This document shows positions 33,036-45,687 of a DNA stretch of 64,000 nucleotides, piece after piece. The stretch is from Prinsepia uniflora. Its lineage: Eukaryota > Streptophyta > Magnoliopsida > Rosales > Rosaceae. Where the stretch lies: positions 72,901,766-72,965,765 of the forward strand of contig CM064868.1 of NCBI GenBank assembly GCA_032719365.1. Reading direction: 5' to 3'. How positions within the stretch are numbered: position 1 is the stretch's first letter; each line of letters opens with the position of its first letter. A model generated the notes under the pieces. The model was not told the origin of the DNA and made no database searches. It was given only the letters and a program-made list of their open reading frames with translations. A program made the translations under genes and the position numbers.

Positions 33036-35768
33036 TGTAACACCCCGGAAATTAGAAGATTTGAATATTGTAATTTAATGTGTGAATTGACGCTTTTACC
33101 CTTGTGATTGGTGTGGCCAAATTGTTGACTTTTTGATTGGTGGGTTAAATGGACTTTGACCTATGACCGTGACGTAGTTCGGGATGTCACGAGTTCATAG
33201 ACAGGTGGCACGTCCATTTCGGACGATCAAGGAAAAAGTTATGACTATCGGAAGTTCAGGGGCATTACCGTAATTTGGACTTTGGGGGGGGGGAATGTTG
33301 ACTTTTCGTTTGGAAACTAATTTTCACATGACTCAAGGACCGTTAGGTAGGTCTCAACGTCCTGAGTCCGTAGACAGGCGGCACGACGAAATCGGACTTC
33401 GTACAAGGAAGTTATGGTCAGAAACGTGAAATTGGGAGGTTCGTGCCTCGGTTTACGTGTCGAATATTTTATTCTGAAATTCTGATTGGGGGACACCTGG
33501 TGAGTGACAAGTGTCACTCACCCATTGGCTAGATTGGATCATATCCACTATGGGTTTAAATACCATTAAAACCAACTTTTAATTACAGCCATTGATCTGA
33601 AACCTCCAGATCTGATCTCAGCCCTTAATCTCATTTCTGAGATTCAATCTGGGCCGTCCATCATTTCCCTCCATTTCAATATATTTCCATTACCCGACAC
33701 CCACATGCTGCCATTTCGATCATCACACCTGCGTGCACCTGACCCTTTGCTTCAGGCATGGCTGGACTGAGCTGGTGAGGGTTGAGGCACGGCGGTGAAC
33801 GGCGGCAGGCGGCGGCGAGGTGGGCGGTTTTAACCCGAAACGGTTTCAAAAACTCAAATTTTGGTAACTCGAATTCCCACGTTTATTTTTGTTTTCTATT
33901 AACCCTAATCGACTCTAGGGACTTATAGGAACCTTCTGGGCTCGAGTTCGTGACCAGAGGTGATCGGACGGTGGCTAAACGGCGACGGGAGAACCGGGAC
34001 TGTGTATCGAGGTAAGCCTTCGATCCTATCTGTGTTTATCGATTTTGATTCCATAGAACCCTTCCTGGGATTAAGACGAACATCTAGGAACAAACCAGAG
34101 TGAAAATGATTGAGAATTAAGGAAATGGTGACCGGGTCATGATCGCGGGTCTGATCGACCCGAGTTGCAGAGATACGGGTCAACCGTCTGAGGACAGAGG
34201 TGATGACGTGGCACCCTGTCAGACTGTCAGGTGATGTGGACCAACCGTGAGCTGACACGTGTCACATGTCAGTGCACAGTCAGCACTGACATGTTAGTGA
34301 CGTGGCCTAATCTGGGACTGCCACGTGTCACTGACATGTCAGTGACGTGGACCAGTGCCGTGCTGACACGTGGCACATGTCAGATCTGACATGTGGCCTG
34401 ACAGATCAGTGAGGTGGACCAATCGGATGTTGACACGTGGCACCTGTTAGAGTCTGACATGTCATCGATGACGTCAGCAGGGACTGTTCCTGCGTTGACC
34501 GACGCGTTGACCGGCGCGTGGGGGCGCGTGGGAACATTGTTTTTGGTGGGACCACCACCATTCTTTAGGTTTCGACGATCCGGATCCAATGGCGGTGGTT
34601 TCGGGTCGATCGGAGATCATTAAGTTGGTCAAAATGAGGTTTATTGCCTTGGGAAACACGTTCGGGCGGCTTTTCCCGGCCGGTTTCAGCCTAGGATTTC
34701 ATGGTTGAATGTTAGGGGTTTAAATTAACCTTTACGAATACTTTGGACTTGACAGGGATTGTACATTTGTACCATGAGAAGGGTATACGTTCGGTTCCTA
34801 GCAGGATTGTACTGTGAGTGGGCCATTTTCTTAAACCCTTGCGTGCATAAATGTTTTCTGGTTTATTATACTTATTCACATGCTAAAAACAATAATGGTT
34901 TTGATGATATGGAAAATATGGTTATGGCACGTTTCACGGTATTTGGGCTTGAGACCCGTCTGATGGAACTTAATGATTGGTTCGGATTTTATCTATGTAT
35001 ATATGCTTGCATGTGGATATCAATAAAATGTATTTGGTACTGCACTGTATAGATCCTTCCTTATTATATTGTCTCCTTCGGATGAGGTACCCCGGAAAGG
35101 TCACGGACGTCTAATACGTCCAGCGTCTAGGACGCTAAGTATCGGGGATGCTGTAACCGAACAGGGTTCGAGGATTTAACTCGGAATTAAGACCCGAGTG
35201 GCACGCGTAGCCTTGTGATTGTGACCTTATTGGACGTCAGGGACGTCAGACATCAGGGATGTCGGGATTGGAGTGTATAGTGCAGTGGCTAAAACTATGT
35301 TTATGGTTTTATTATATGCCATATGGTTTATATTGTCTGATTAATGGTTTTAAATTCGGTTGCATGCATGTTTTGGAAAACGGAGGGGTAAATTATATGT
35401 TTACTTATCAAATGATTTTATAAACTTGAGTTTCGGTCCACTCACCCTTAATGTTTTTGAATCCCCTCCAGGTCGTGATACTGAGGTAGAGGAGGAACCT
35501 GAGGCTGAGGCATAGATCCATTTCTGCGTACCTGAACCCTTGTTGGGTGGTGTGCTCGCAGGTTTATGTTAGAGTCGTGCTCGCAACTTGTAGTTTGGAT
35601 GTCATCCCTTGTCTGACATCTGTTTAATTCGGATTTGATGTATAACTTTAATTTGGTTATTTATGCATTTGATGTTTTGAGGTTAAAATCGGCATGAATT
35701 ATTGGGTGTCAGGCGGGAGCAGGGCACGTCCCCTTGTGGTCCCTGTGGGATCGGGGCGGGTCCTATCA
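33036..35768 (+). repeat. Tekay element 1: 3' LTR (2733 bp)
   Basis: Starts TGTAACACCCCGG and ends GGGGCGGGTCCTATCA. It keeps the palindrome (33499-33522), the GTGAGT site (34814-34819), the GCATCCC-type hairpin series in plus orientation (35100-35260), the GTCCACTCAC arm (about 35437-35446) and the CCCCTCCAG site (ends 35471). A 43-bp open stretch after it would read RDTEVEEEPEAEA then stop. Confidence 0.9.
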
Positions 35769-35773
35769 TGCAT

Positions 35774-38000
35774 ATCCGTTCCCCTTGCTTATTCGTCCAA
35801 ACCAAACCCAAACAACCCGATCTCGCACAAATACCACCCCATATAACCCCCCTACCGTGATGACTGAGCGACTGAGAGTGAGAGGGAAATTGAGAATGAG
35901 ACAATGATGATGTAGGGGGTGGCAGGGCGGCCGTGGACAGCGGAGGGAAAGCAAAACCGCACAGGTACGATTTAAAGTTAAATGTTCGAACGTTTGATTT
36001 ATATGTTTAGGATGTTATCTGTTGATTTTGATGGGTTTAGGGGACTGGTATGATGTCTAGTGGATAGTTTTAGTTGGTGGGAAGTGGCTGAGCCACGCTG
36101 AGGATGGCCGCGAAAAACATGGCAGTGAAAGGGGGCTTGAACAATCGATTTCAAATCGTTTTTCATGATTCTAATTACGTAGATAGGTAGATATTGATGA
36201 TATAGGAAGATTGGAATCAAAATGGAAGGAAACGAACGAAAATTGAAGGAGGAATGGAGTTGGACCGGCTGAACAAGTGAACCGGTCGGACCGGGTTCAT
36301 GCGAGGTAAGAGATGCACAGTGCTCGGCGCTTGGCTCCCACTCGCAGTCCCTTTGGGCGGCGCGAGAGGGCATGTGGGGGAGATTCTGGGGAAGGTTCTA
36401 ACATGTAATTTCATCTATTCAATGTAACGAACATTTTGGGATAGGTTTCGAGTCAATCGGACATCGTTTCGATATAGTTCGGGATGTCCGAAGGTTTAGG
36501 ATCGACTTTAAAATAGTTAAAAATTTGAGAAAATTATGGGGCTTTAATGAGAGGTTAATGAGGTAGTTAGTAACCCTCTATTATGATTCGGACAGGTTCG
36601 GGAGCCCCAGAGATGGTGATTAGCCCGGGAGAGGCTTATGGCGCGCATATCGAGGCACGACTTTGGACGGTTTATGAATGGAACTTTCTTTCTAAATTGA
36701 TGCATGCATAAATATTTTATAATTGTTTTAATACATGTTTTGGAATGCCTTGAGTGCATTGTTTGTGGTTGTTTAGTATGTACGTATTTGCACATATTTC
36801 GAGGTTTTCGATTTTATACGGTGCTTCTACGTGCTGTGTTTTCTATGGTGGTTTTATGGAATGGTTTTAGATTTGAAAACATGGAATTAGGCATGAGACC
36901 CATTTGGTTGGAAACCATCGGACTTGAAGTCCCTTTGACTTAATGAGAAATTAGGCTGGAGGCCCATTTGAGTTATACGATAGGGCCGGGGGCCCCGTTG
37001 GTTTACGAATTCGGGCTTGAGGCCCAGTTGGTTATGATATCGGGCATGAGGCCCATTTATGGTTTATAAACATGATTTCGGATTAGGGACCCATATTGGG
37101 ATTTGTGATGGTTTTACGGAAAACTTGGGCGTGGCCCTTTGAATGGTTTCGAAATGATTTTGTGAAACTGTTTTTCGTATACCATCCTCATGAACGGATG
37201 CCCTCTAGACGTCTCGTAGTATCCTTGAGTGGCAGGTTGTCTCCTCTAGACGTCTCGTAGTATCCTAGAGTAGTCACGAGGCATTGCCTGCGAGGGGTTA
37301 TTGCACGGAGCGACCGGTTCACATAGTGACTCAGGAGCAAGGTTGTCAGAGGTTAAAACCTCCTCCCAGGGAGGTTCATTGATTTGCGGGTCATTGGCCT
37401 GGGTGGACCCTGGGGAGACTTGGGATTTGAGACTTCGGGTAGCACGCGTAGCTTGGAATCGTGACAGTTGTGTTGGTTGTGACATCTTGGATGTCAGGCA
37501 TCAGGGATGCCGAGGATTGGTTTTGGGTTGAGTCCCACTGGTAATGGTTTTGGGCTGAGGCCCACTTGATGTGAATTAGGCAGAGTTCCACATGTATTTG
37601 ATTTGGGCTGAATTCCCACATGGTTTGACTGGTTTTGGGCTGAGTTCCCATATGCTGGGTTTAGTATTTGGGCTAAGGCCCTAATGGTTTCATTTTGATA
37701 AATGGATTTTGAATGCATGCATGCTTTTTAGTGAAGGGTATAAATATCTTCTTGTGAATTTTTTTTATAAAATATTTGTTTTTTCCACTCACAACTTTTA
37801 ATGTTTTGAATGCCCTTCAAGTTGATCGCGGATGCGGGCTATAGCAGAGACCGAGACGTCGCACTCCTCCTCCGGATCCTGGAGTACTCTGAAGCCCCGA
37901 GTGGGCTAATGTCGGAATTTTCTCTTGTCTAGCACTTCGTGTCAGACGGGATCAGGCGCATCCCGCCTTAATCCCGGGGGGATTGAGACGGGTCCTGATA
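35774..38000 (+). mobile_element. LARD copy 1: 3' LTR, right part
   Basis: Continues from 22307 after the Tekay insertion, starting ATCCGTTCCCC as in the 5' LTR at about 15786. It ends GAGACGGGTCCTGATA, a mutated version of the usual ...CCTGACA. The combined 3' LTR is about 2.63 kb. The GTGAGT site is mutated here (ATGAATGG near 36674), and the acceptor-like site reads CTTCAAG (about 37816-37822). Confidence 0.85.
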
Positions 38001-39267
38001 TTAGTAATGGGTCAAACATGGGATCATTCATGGACACATCTTCACCATTGATGTACATGCCACGTGTCGACACTACAATTGAGGTGTATTTATTCCACAT
38101 CGAAACTATCAACAAAAACTACTTCAATCACCCATAGAAAATGGGTGCACATTTCTCAATAAGGTAACGACTATTCACTATTCACTATTACTATGTCAAA
38201 ACTAATACGTATTGCTTCCTTTTTCAAACAAACTTACCGACTTGACATTCGGAAAGTCTTAGACTGGCACCACACTGATACTCATCCCTAACGAAAGACC
38301 CGCTGCTCTTCTTAGTCCACAAGTTACAAGGAGGGACATGTGACGAACGGTGATTGGACAAGGAATAATCTTAAATTGGAAAATTTTGTGCTTCGACATT
38401 ATGAATGTGAAAGTTATCAATCTATGTAATATTTAAAATAATGGAAATTAAAAATTTTGGTTTGAAGTAATTGTCTTATACTTCATCACTAGTCATGAAC
38501 TTCTTTGTGATAGGGTCCCACCCAATCCAGAACTATGGCACATAAACTCATCCAAACTTAGATATCGTTGCTTCAAAATTTTCAACCGGTTTGAATAATG
38601 CTTGTAAGTTTTTCTGCATCCAAGACCCTCATTAAGAACAGGAAGTATCTTACCGCACCTTATATTCTTAGATATCTCACCACTAGAATCACACCAATCA
38701 CTCTTGGCGGCATCAACAAGTAATCCTAACAACATGCGGCTCACTTGCATGCTCCATTAACTATACTTCCCTTTTAATTTTTCTTGTTTTGTATCTACCA
38801 TTTTAATGTTACTAGATAATACAACCAATGACTTATTAGTTATTTATTTATTTATTTTCCATATATTTTCTTATAATCCAAAATAATGAAAATAGCTCAT
38901 TCATACAAATATAATGAAAACAACTAATTCATGAAGTTTGAAGAAACTATAAGAAAAAGGTTTTGAATAAACTAATTCAACCAGCAAAGGGAGCAATTGA
39001 AGTTTGAAGAAAAAGGTGCCACATAATTGCAACACAATTATCCCATTCAAATAAGCTTGTTTGTTTTTTAATCTCTAGACTCATATCACAGGGACTACTT
39101 TCCACATTTGACAATCATGCAGAGATGGATTCGGCCACTTCATTTCCAACCCACCTACTTTATCTACTAAAATCTTTATAAAATTTCCATTTGACCTTAA
39201 TTTAACAAAATAACTCCTTTCGGCAAAGTATGCAAGTACTAAATTCAAGGAGAAAATGTGCATGAAT
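38001..39267. other. Intergenic spacer between two LARD copies
   Basis: AT-rich, with one recognisable item, the Myb/SANT-like fragment at 38480-38750. Nothing else gene-like was seen. TGAAT at 39263-39267 is the target duplication of the next element. Confidence 0.5.
38480..38750 (-). pseudogene. Myb/SANT-like DNA-binding domain fragment, frameshifted
   Basis: A minus-strand frame of 85 codons starts at 38750 and contains NRLKILKQRYLSLDEF followed by SSGLGG. This is the end of a Myb/SANT-like domain of the kind found in plant PIF/Harbinger-associated and related proteins, normally LKxxYxxLxxLxxxSGFGWD. Immediately after SGLG the expected WDPITKKFMTSDEV appears in another frame. A 1-base deletion near 38513-38518 therefore explains the break. 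Only the domain's C-terminal half is visible. It is likely a relic of a transposon-related gene. It lies alone in spacer between LARD elements. Confidence 0.6.
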
Positions 39268-41980
39268 TGACAGGACCCGTCCCAATCCACTCGGGATTAA
39301 CGCGGGACGACCCCACTCCCGTCTGACACGAAGTGTCAGAAAAGCGATATTTCCGACCTTTGCCCTCTCCGGCTATCAGAGTACGCCAGGATCCGGAGGA
39401 GATATGTGATATCTCCGTCTCTACTACAGTCCGCACCGTATCCAACCTGAAGGGTATTGAAAACAGAAAGATTGTGAGTGGACAAAAAGTATTAAGTTCA
39501 TAAATACATTTTATAAAATACCTTTATACCCTTCACTAAAAAGCATGCATGCATAGTAAAACCATTTATCCAATCACATATGTTTAAACAACCATAATCA
39601 TACGGGCTCCTGCCCAAAACCATTTATAGAATACCACAACATAGTAAACATATGCGAGATCTCCGCCCAAAACCATTTATCATCATAAACACAATTTCCC
39701 AAACCAATTGAAATCATGTTTATCCATTATATTTCATATCACCGAACCTGTCACGGTATCTAGAGCTACGCGCGTGCTAACCGGGGTCTCAAACCCAAGT
39801 CTCTCTAGGGTCCACCCAGGTCAATGTTCGTAGATCAATGACCCTCCCTGGAGGTTACAAACCATGCCCTTCCTAAGAGTAAGGAACCCAACTGGGGGGC
39901 GACTCCACTCAGTCAGTGCTCCGTGACTACTCCGGGGTCCACCCAGGCCAACGACCGTCCCCGGGGGAGACAATCATATATAAAGGATGGCATATGAAAA
40001 ACCTTTTCAAATCATTCTTTAAACCTTTCAAGGATTCATGTCTGGCCCTCATAAGCCGCCACAAACCATAAAATCCTTTCATGGGTTCATGCCGGTTTCT
40101 ATAAACCGTCATGAACCATAAAAACCATTTGTAACACATCGCTGGGCCCTAGACCCGAATCCACATACAAACTGGACCTCTGGTCTGAATCGTAAACCAA
40201 CTGGGCCTCCGGCCCGATGCCTCGTTAAATCAAATGGACCTCAAGTTCGAGAGTTCGTAGATCAAATAGGTTTCAAATCCAAAACCATTTCATGAAATCA
40301 TATCCAAAACCACAAGTACGAAAAAATCAATATAAAACTAGAAAACCTCGATTTACGGGAAGCACGTAAATCGCCTCGAAATGCGTGAAACCATATAATT
40401 CACAATCATCCAAATCAACATCATAGAATCATATTCATAATCCATATAAAACATTTATACATGCATCACAGTTTAGAAATCAAGGTCCACTCACAGTCCG
40501 TCCTAAGTTGCTGCCTCGGTTTGCGTGTCGTAAGCCTCACCAGGAAAGTCATCTTCACCGGGACTCCCAAACCTGTCCAAATCAATCTATGAGGGTTACT
40601 AACTACCTTATTAACCTCTTATTGAAGCCCCGTAATTTTCCTGAATTTTTAACTATTTTAAATCTCGAACCTAAACCTTCTGATGCCCTGAATATTATTG
40701 AGACGGTGTCCAATCGACACGAAACCTGTCCCAAAATGTTTGTTACATCGAATAAAGTGTTTCACATGTTGAACACTTACCCAAATTACTATTCATGTTC
40801 CCTCACGCGCCCCAAGTAGCTCCCGTGCGTGAAGCCCACGCGCGGGAACTATTCATCACCTTCAACCCGCAGCGAATCGGGTTCACTGCAACTGAATCGA
40901 TCTGGACCGGCATGACCGGTTCATTGGTTTTCCTCCTCCATTTTGGTCCGATTCCTTTCCTAATCAATCCTACAATCTTCCTTACATCCCTATGAATCTA
41001 AATATAGGAATTACAACATCAAAACCCTATAAAAACCATTGTACCCGATTACCCCCTTTTCGGTCCAATATTCCAGTTTATCCCTCAGGCTTCCCCAGCC
41101 TCAAACCATTATCAAAGTCATCCTATTACCTTCCTAATAACTCATTAAGCTCATCAAAATCGATTAAAACCATCCCTAATTATTAAACCAAAAGAAAATG
41201 GAAGATGAGACAAAATCGATACCTATCGGGTTTTCCTCCTCCACGCCGACGTGGACGGCGGTTCAGGCTTCCAGCAGCCTTCTCTCAGTCCACAGTCATC
41301 CTCTGTCTCATCCTCAGGTTGGCTCAAGTGGAAGGGAATGGTTTGGGTTGCACAGAGATGAAGGAATGAAATGAGATCGGGTTGTGTTTGTGAAGACAAG
41401 GAAATGGTCCATGCATGAATACAATTTCATGGGGCAATGGATGGATGACACTTGTCACTCATCCATTGGGCCTCCTCAAAATATCTGGGCCCACTAACTG
41501 CCAAATGAAATACGTCTCGTAAAACATCCAATAGTGCCCCAAAGCTTCCTTGAACTGTAACTTCGCCGTCGAACGTCTGAATTTGACGTGCCGCCTGTCT
41601 ACGGATTCGTATCGTCCCGATCTACGTAACCATCCTCGGTCCTTGGCCATCGGACCTCCCGATCCAAAAGTTAACTATTTGCCCCTTTTAACCAAAATTA
41701 TCAAATTGCCCTTAAACCTCCGAACGTCATAACTTCTTCCTCGAACGTCGGAATTGAACATGCCACCTGTCTATGAACTCGTGACGTCCCATACTACGTC
41801 ACGGTCATCGGTCAAAGTCCATTTGACCGCTCAAATGAAAAGTCATCGTTTTGCCCACGCCCATGGGAAAAACAGTCATTTTGCATCGTTCGTCAGATTT
41901 CGCCCAACTAATCACGGATTAACCTCACTAATCATGATTAGTCACTAATCTACTCCTAGAATTCGGGACGGGTAGTTACA
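39268..41980 (-). repeat. LARD copy 2: 3' LTR (2713 bp)
   Basis: Left end TGACAGGACCCGTCCC, right end GGGACGGGTAGTTACA. It contains the GTGAGTGGAC arm (39474-39483), the reverse arm GTCCACTCAC at about 40486-40495, and the palindrome region (41439-41464). Next to it, inside the element, is AACCTTCCCTTCTTAATTAA, the reverse of a polypurine tract. Confidence 0.88.
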
Positions 41981-44900
41981 ACCTTCCCTTCTTAATTAAT
42001 TTTGTCCTCGAAATTCCAACCGACCTAATTCCAACCGTTCTTCCCTCCTTAATTAGTTTCGTTCTCGAAATTCCAACTATACTGATTCCACAACCACCTC
42101 GTGGAAAGCAATATTAACCTCACAACACGTGTACACTAGTACACCCACTAGTCAACATAAAACTCGTCTGTAACCAGACGAACCACTAACACTCACGTCG
42201 CATTGACTACATTCAACCACGTTGAATGACAGTAATCACAAGTTCCGTACTGACACCACTTGTCAGTATCAGAGCAGCCTGAGTATCCTATGAGTTAACC
42301 ACTTGTCAAATATACCATTTCGCTGACACAAACAACTTACTCAACCTGAGTAAACACTCGCCAACAAAGCACTCGACCTGTGTGTAACTAAACCCATCAG
42401 ACATACCATGACCCGATGCACGGTATCCAATGTCCAGCTCACGACCCCACCTAATCCAATGGTATTAGAACTAAGTCGACTACCAACACGCTCACCAACG
42501 TACCACTGGTATAACCTATATACCGTCACCAGGCACCACAATTCTACCCGGTATCGTACCTCGAACAACGTACAAGATACATACATCCATTACCAACTAG
42601 ACTACAACAACAACCTAAGTCATAGCCAATCACGTTTCAATTCTGGAGTCCATCTGTCCGATCCAGTATTAGACAAATCGAAACTCCAACCCATTATCTA
42701 CTTCCAAATCCAAATCCGAAATCATTATTCCGTAAGCTAGCATTTGGAATAACCATTCCGAACCCAAATCCAGAAATCCACTTTCAAGTTCCAAATCGAA
42801 TCCTGAATCGTTATCCAGAAATCCGATTCCAAAACTCGAAATCTCATTCACGTCTACCGAGATGAACTATATCTGAACCTATCGGATACCTATTCAACCG
42901 ATTACCTCAATACGTTCGATTGACTTCATAGGGAAGCCAATCCTATTATCAACATATCTCTAAGGCTGACAAAATCCGACCTCGTCGGACACCTACTCGC
43001 CCGAGTAATATACCATACGGGATTCACTTTGAAAAGAAGTTCAGTCCCAACATCCTCAACTCAAACATCCTAGTAAGAGCGATAAACTCTCCACCTATCT
43101 GGATCATCAAGATCACGATCCAGATCCATCACTACGTCACCCGACCATAGACGTCATGATCGAGATTCATCACTGCGTCACCCGACCATAAACATCACGA
43201 TCGAGGATCATCACGACACCCAAAGTCCTCAACATCACAATCCCAATCCACATCGCAATTCACACAAGCTCACTCAGCTAACAATCTACCTGAGATCCGA
43301 TCATAGGGTCTTACACCCTCCTGAATCCTTCGTCAGTCATATCACTCCTTAACCAATTCTCACATCTAAACAGATTAGTCAACGATGAGACACGTCGAGA
43401 CTGTGGGTTCTCTCCCGTTACTTCGTATCGATCCTTGTCCTTCCACCTAGGAAAATCCAAGGATGATCCAATACGATAACATCAAAAACTCATCCTACGT
43501 GAATGCAACCAAAACTCGTTGTACTCACTACCCCACGTAATCCAACATCGTCTACCACCAAGCAGAAAATGAGAAATCTCAGTCACCTAACTTCGATATA
43601 CTCAACTACTCATGATGACCCAAGACAAATCTTGGGTCCACTAACCAATACATGATCAACATAATGGTGACACACCCATCATTAACCATGGTAGAACCTG
43701 AGAAGTCACCCTAATGACTTCAAAACACCCATTACCAATGCGAAAAACCCGCACTCTTCTCGTCACCTCAATCGCAAACTCTCTCGATTCCGTAGTTCCA
43801 ACCATATCGGAACCATGCTTAACTGTTTCTATTCCTGAGCTAGAAGTTCTCTTTCTCCGACCTTTCCGTCAAATGACAACTGTCGGTAACTAGTATAATG
43901 ACTCATTCAATTTCTTACAATCAAATTCCTCCACAAATAAGCGTACCCGAAGCTCAGGAGGTATGGTCAACCACAGTCAACCATAACTAATCCGAAATAG
44001 ACTTTCAAGTCCTCAGCTCATTCGGTCACCATCCACGTCTTCGAGATCAGTCTAACTCACCTATCCGATTTCGACCGTATATGTACATCCAAAAGGATAT
44101 CAATTCATCATAATCTGATGCACTGCTCGACTAACGAGTCACAACAGACTCCTGCTGTGATCTGCAGTCAAATCTCTGCATACCGTCGTATCTGACCAAT
44201 TCTGACCAACTCTGGACAACACTGCCCAGCTGGTCGCTAAACTCCACGATAGATCGAGTCTGACCAACCGGTCACTAATCCCCCATGACAGTACTCGATC
44301 CTCACGTCTCAACTACTGTTGGGTCCTATCCAGTCCATCACTATCCGTGATCCACTCCCGAACCACAGATACCGAACATATGCTCATCACAACGGAGTCA
44401 CATCCCGACTCGTGACTCACCGTCATCACAATCACCGACACCAGTACCAGCCCCAATATCATTACTATCACCAGCACTAGTACCACCACTGTCACTATCA
44501 CCAACATCACTTGTCAGCATCATCACAGAGTGTGCGAATCAGACAACCTTACATCTCCGCTCATACAGAACGACGATCCCGTACCTCAACTCGAATTGGA
44601 GAAACTCTGTCTCCGTCGTACCCAACAACTCTGGGTACAGTCATCCTGACATCTTATACGAGAAAAGGAAACGTCACCCGAACGTCCCCGATTCCCAACA
44701 ACCATAACTACAACCACTCTCGATAGTAGTGCCTGTCACAGACTCATGCAGACCTAACTACCAGGCATCATTATCGAGACTCGCATCCAGTGGAATCAAC
44801 CGCTTGTATTTAACTATTCTGTATCCCCACTCCGGGATTCCATCGACAAGTACCAACCCTGGTAACCTGTCCAACCAATCTCTAACCAGTCGTAACTCAA

Positions 44901-45687
44901 CTAAACCAATGTCATCTACCAGGTCATCCATGACCTTAGCTGTCCCAACAATCTATCATAACTATGGTAGTACGATAACCAACTAGGTCTAACCGATAAG
45001 TACAACCCGACTGCAGAGTGCAGTCTCAACACGACCTAACATGACTAGACCGACCAACGGCCTCAAACCAGAATAGTGGTCAAAGTCAGACCACTCGCCA
45101 ACTCACTTTTCTGAACCATACACCCTAAAGTAGGGTTCCACAATCACACTCTAGGGTTTCTCGGAACCCAACTGCTAACTACCACTGTTAACTACCAACT
45201 GCTATCTGCAGTATAATCCACAATCTGACCGTCTCCGGGGTCTTGACATCGTAAAGACGTCAATCCAACCTTACCGTCAAATCAACTAGGATTCCTCGAA
45301 TCCGACTACTCCCGACAGCATATCCATTTAACTCAACCAAATCTGATCATCAAATGGTCGTAACTCCAAACTATCATCAAACTGAGCTTACAACATCGTG
45401 AAAGACGATCCCAACTAACTATCTCACGATCAAAACTTTAACATACTATTACGTTCACCTTGCGTAGGGTCCCACACTGTCATCCACGACAGAACTATGG
45501 CAACCCCGTCATCAAGTGCCGAATCAAGACATACCACGAGTCAATCCTACTAACTATCATGTCGGCATCCCAACTATCAAGTTGATAACGAACTGTAGCC
45601 CATTGAGACATCACATCCTCGATCTGCGCATCACTCCAAGAGCTCTGTAGTTGCTCAAATAGAGAAAACCTCGCTCTGATACCACGC
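41981..45687 (-). mobile_element. LARD copy 2: non-coding internal region
   Basis: About 3.7 kb, compositionally unlike coding DNA. Frames are short (the largest about 110 codons) and show no motifs. It has many short CCAAATCCGAAATC-like and CATCACGATC-like near-repeats, for example 42660-42860 and 43090-43260. By comparison with 17549-21900, the sequence just after the primer-binding site is conserved between copies. Confidence 0.75.
45673..45684 (-). other. Primer-binding site of LARD copy 2
   Basis: GCTCTGATACCA on the plus strand is TGGTATCAGAGC on the minus strand, three bases from the 5' LTR end. It is identical to the site of Tekay element 1. Confidence 0.88.

Larger units (their letters stand above)
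22308..35768 (+). mobile_element. Complete Tekay/Del-type Ty3/gypsy element (13.46 kb), TSD TGCAT
   Basis: TGCAT at 22303-22307 and 35769-35773 flanks a TG...CA element. It has two LTRs (22308-25078 and 33036-35768), a primer-binding site, a gag-pol region and a polypurine tract. The order protease, RT, RNase H, integrase and a C-terminal chromodomain-like region is that of Ty3 chromoviruses. LTR start TGTAACACCCCGG and the pol C-terminus point to the Tekay/Del clade. A 3333-bp solo LTR lies inside it, so its own length is about 10.1 kb. It cannot make a full gag-pol: there is a stop in gag, a frameshifting filler and the LTR insertion. Confidence 0.93.
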
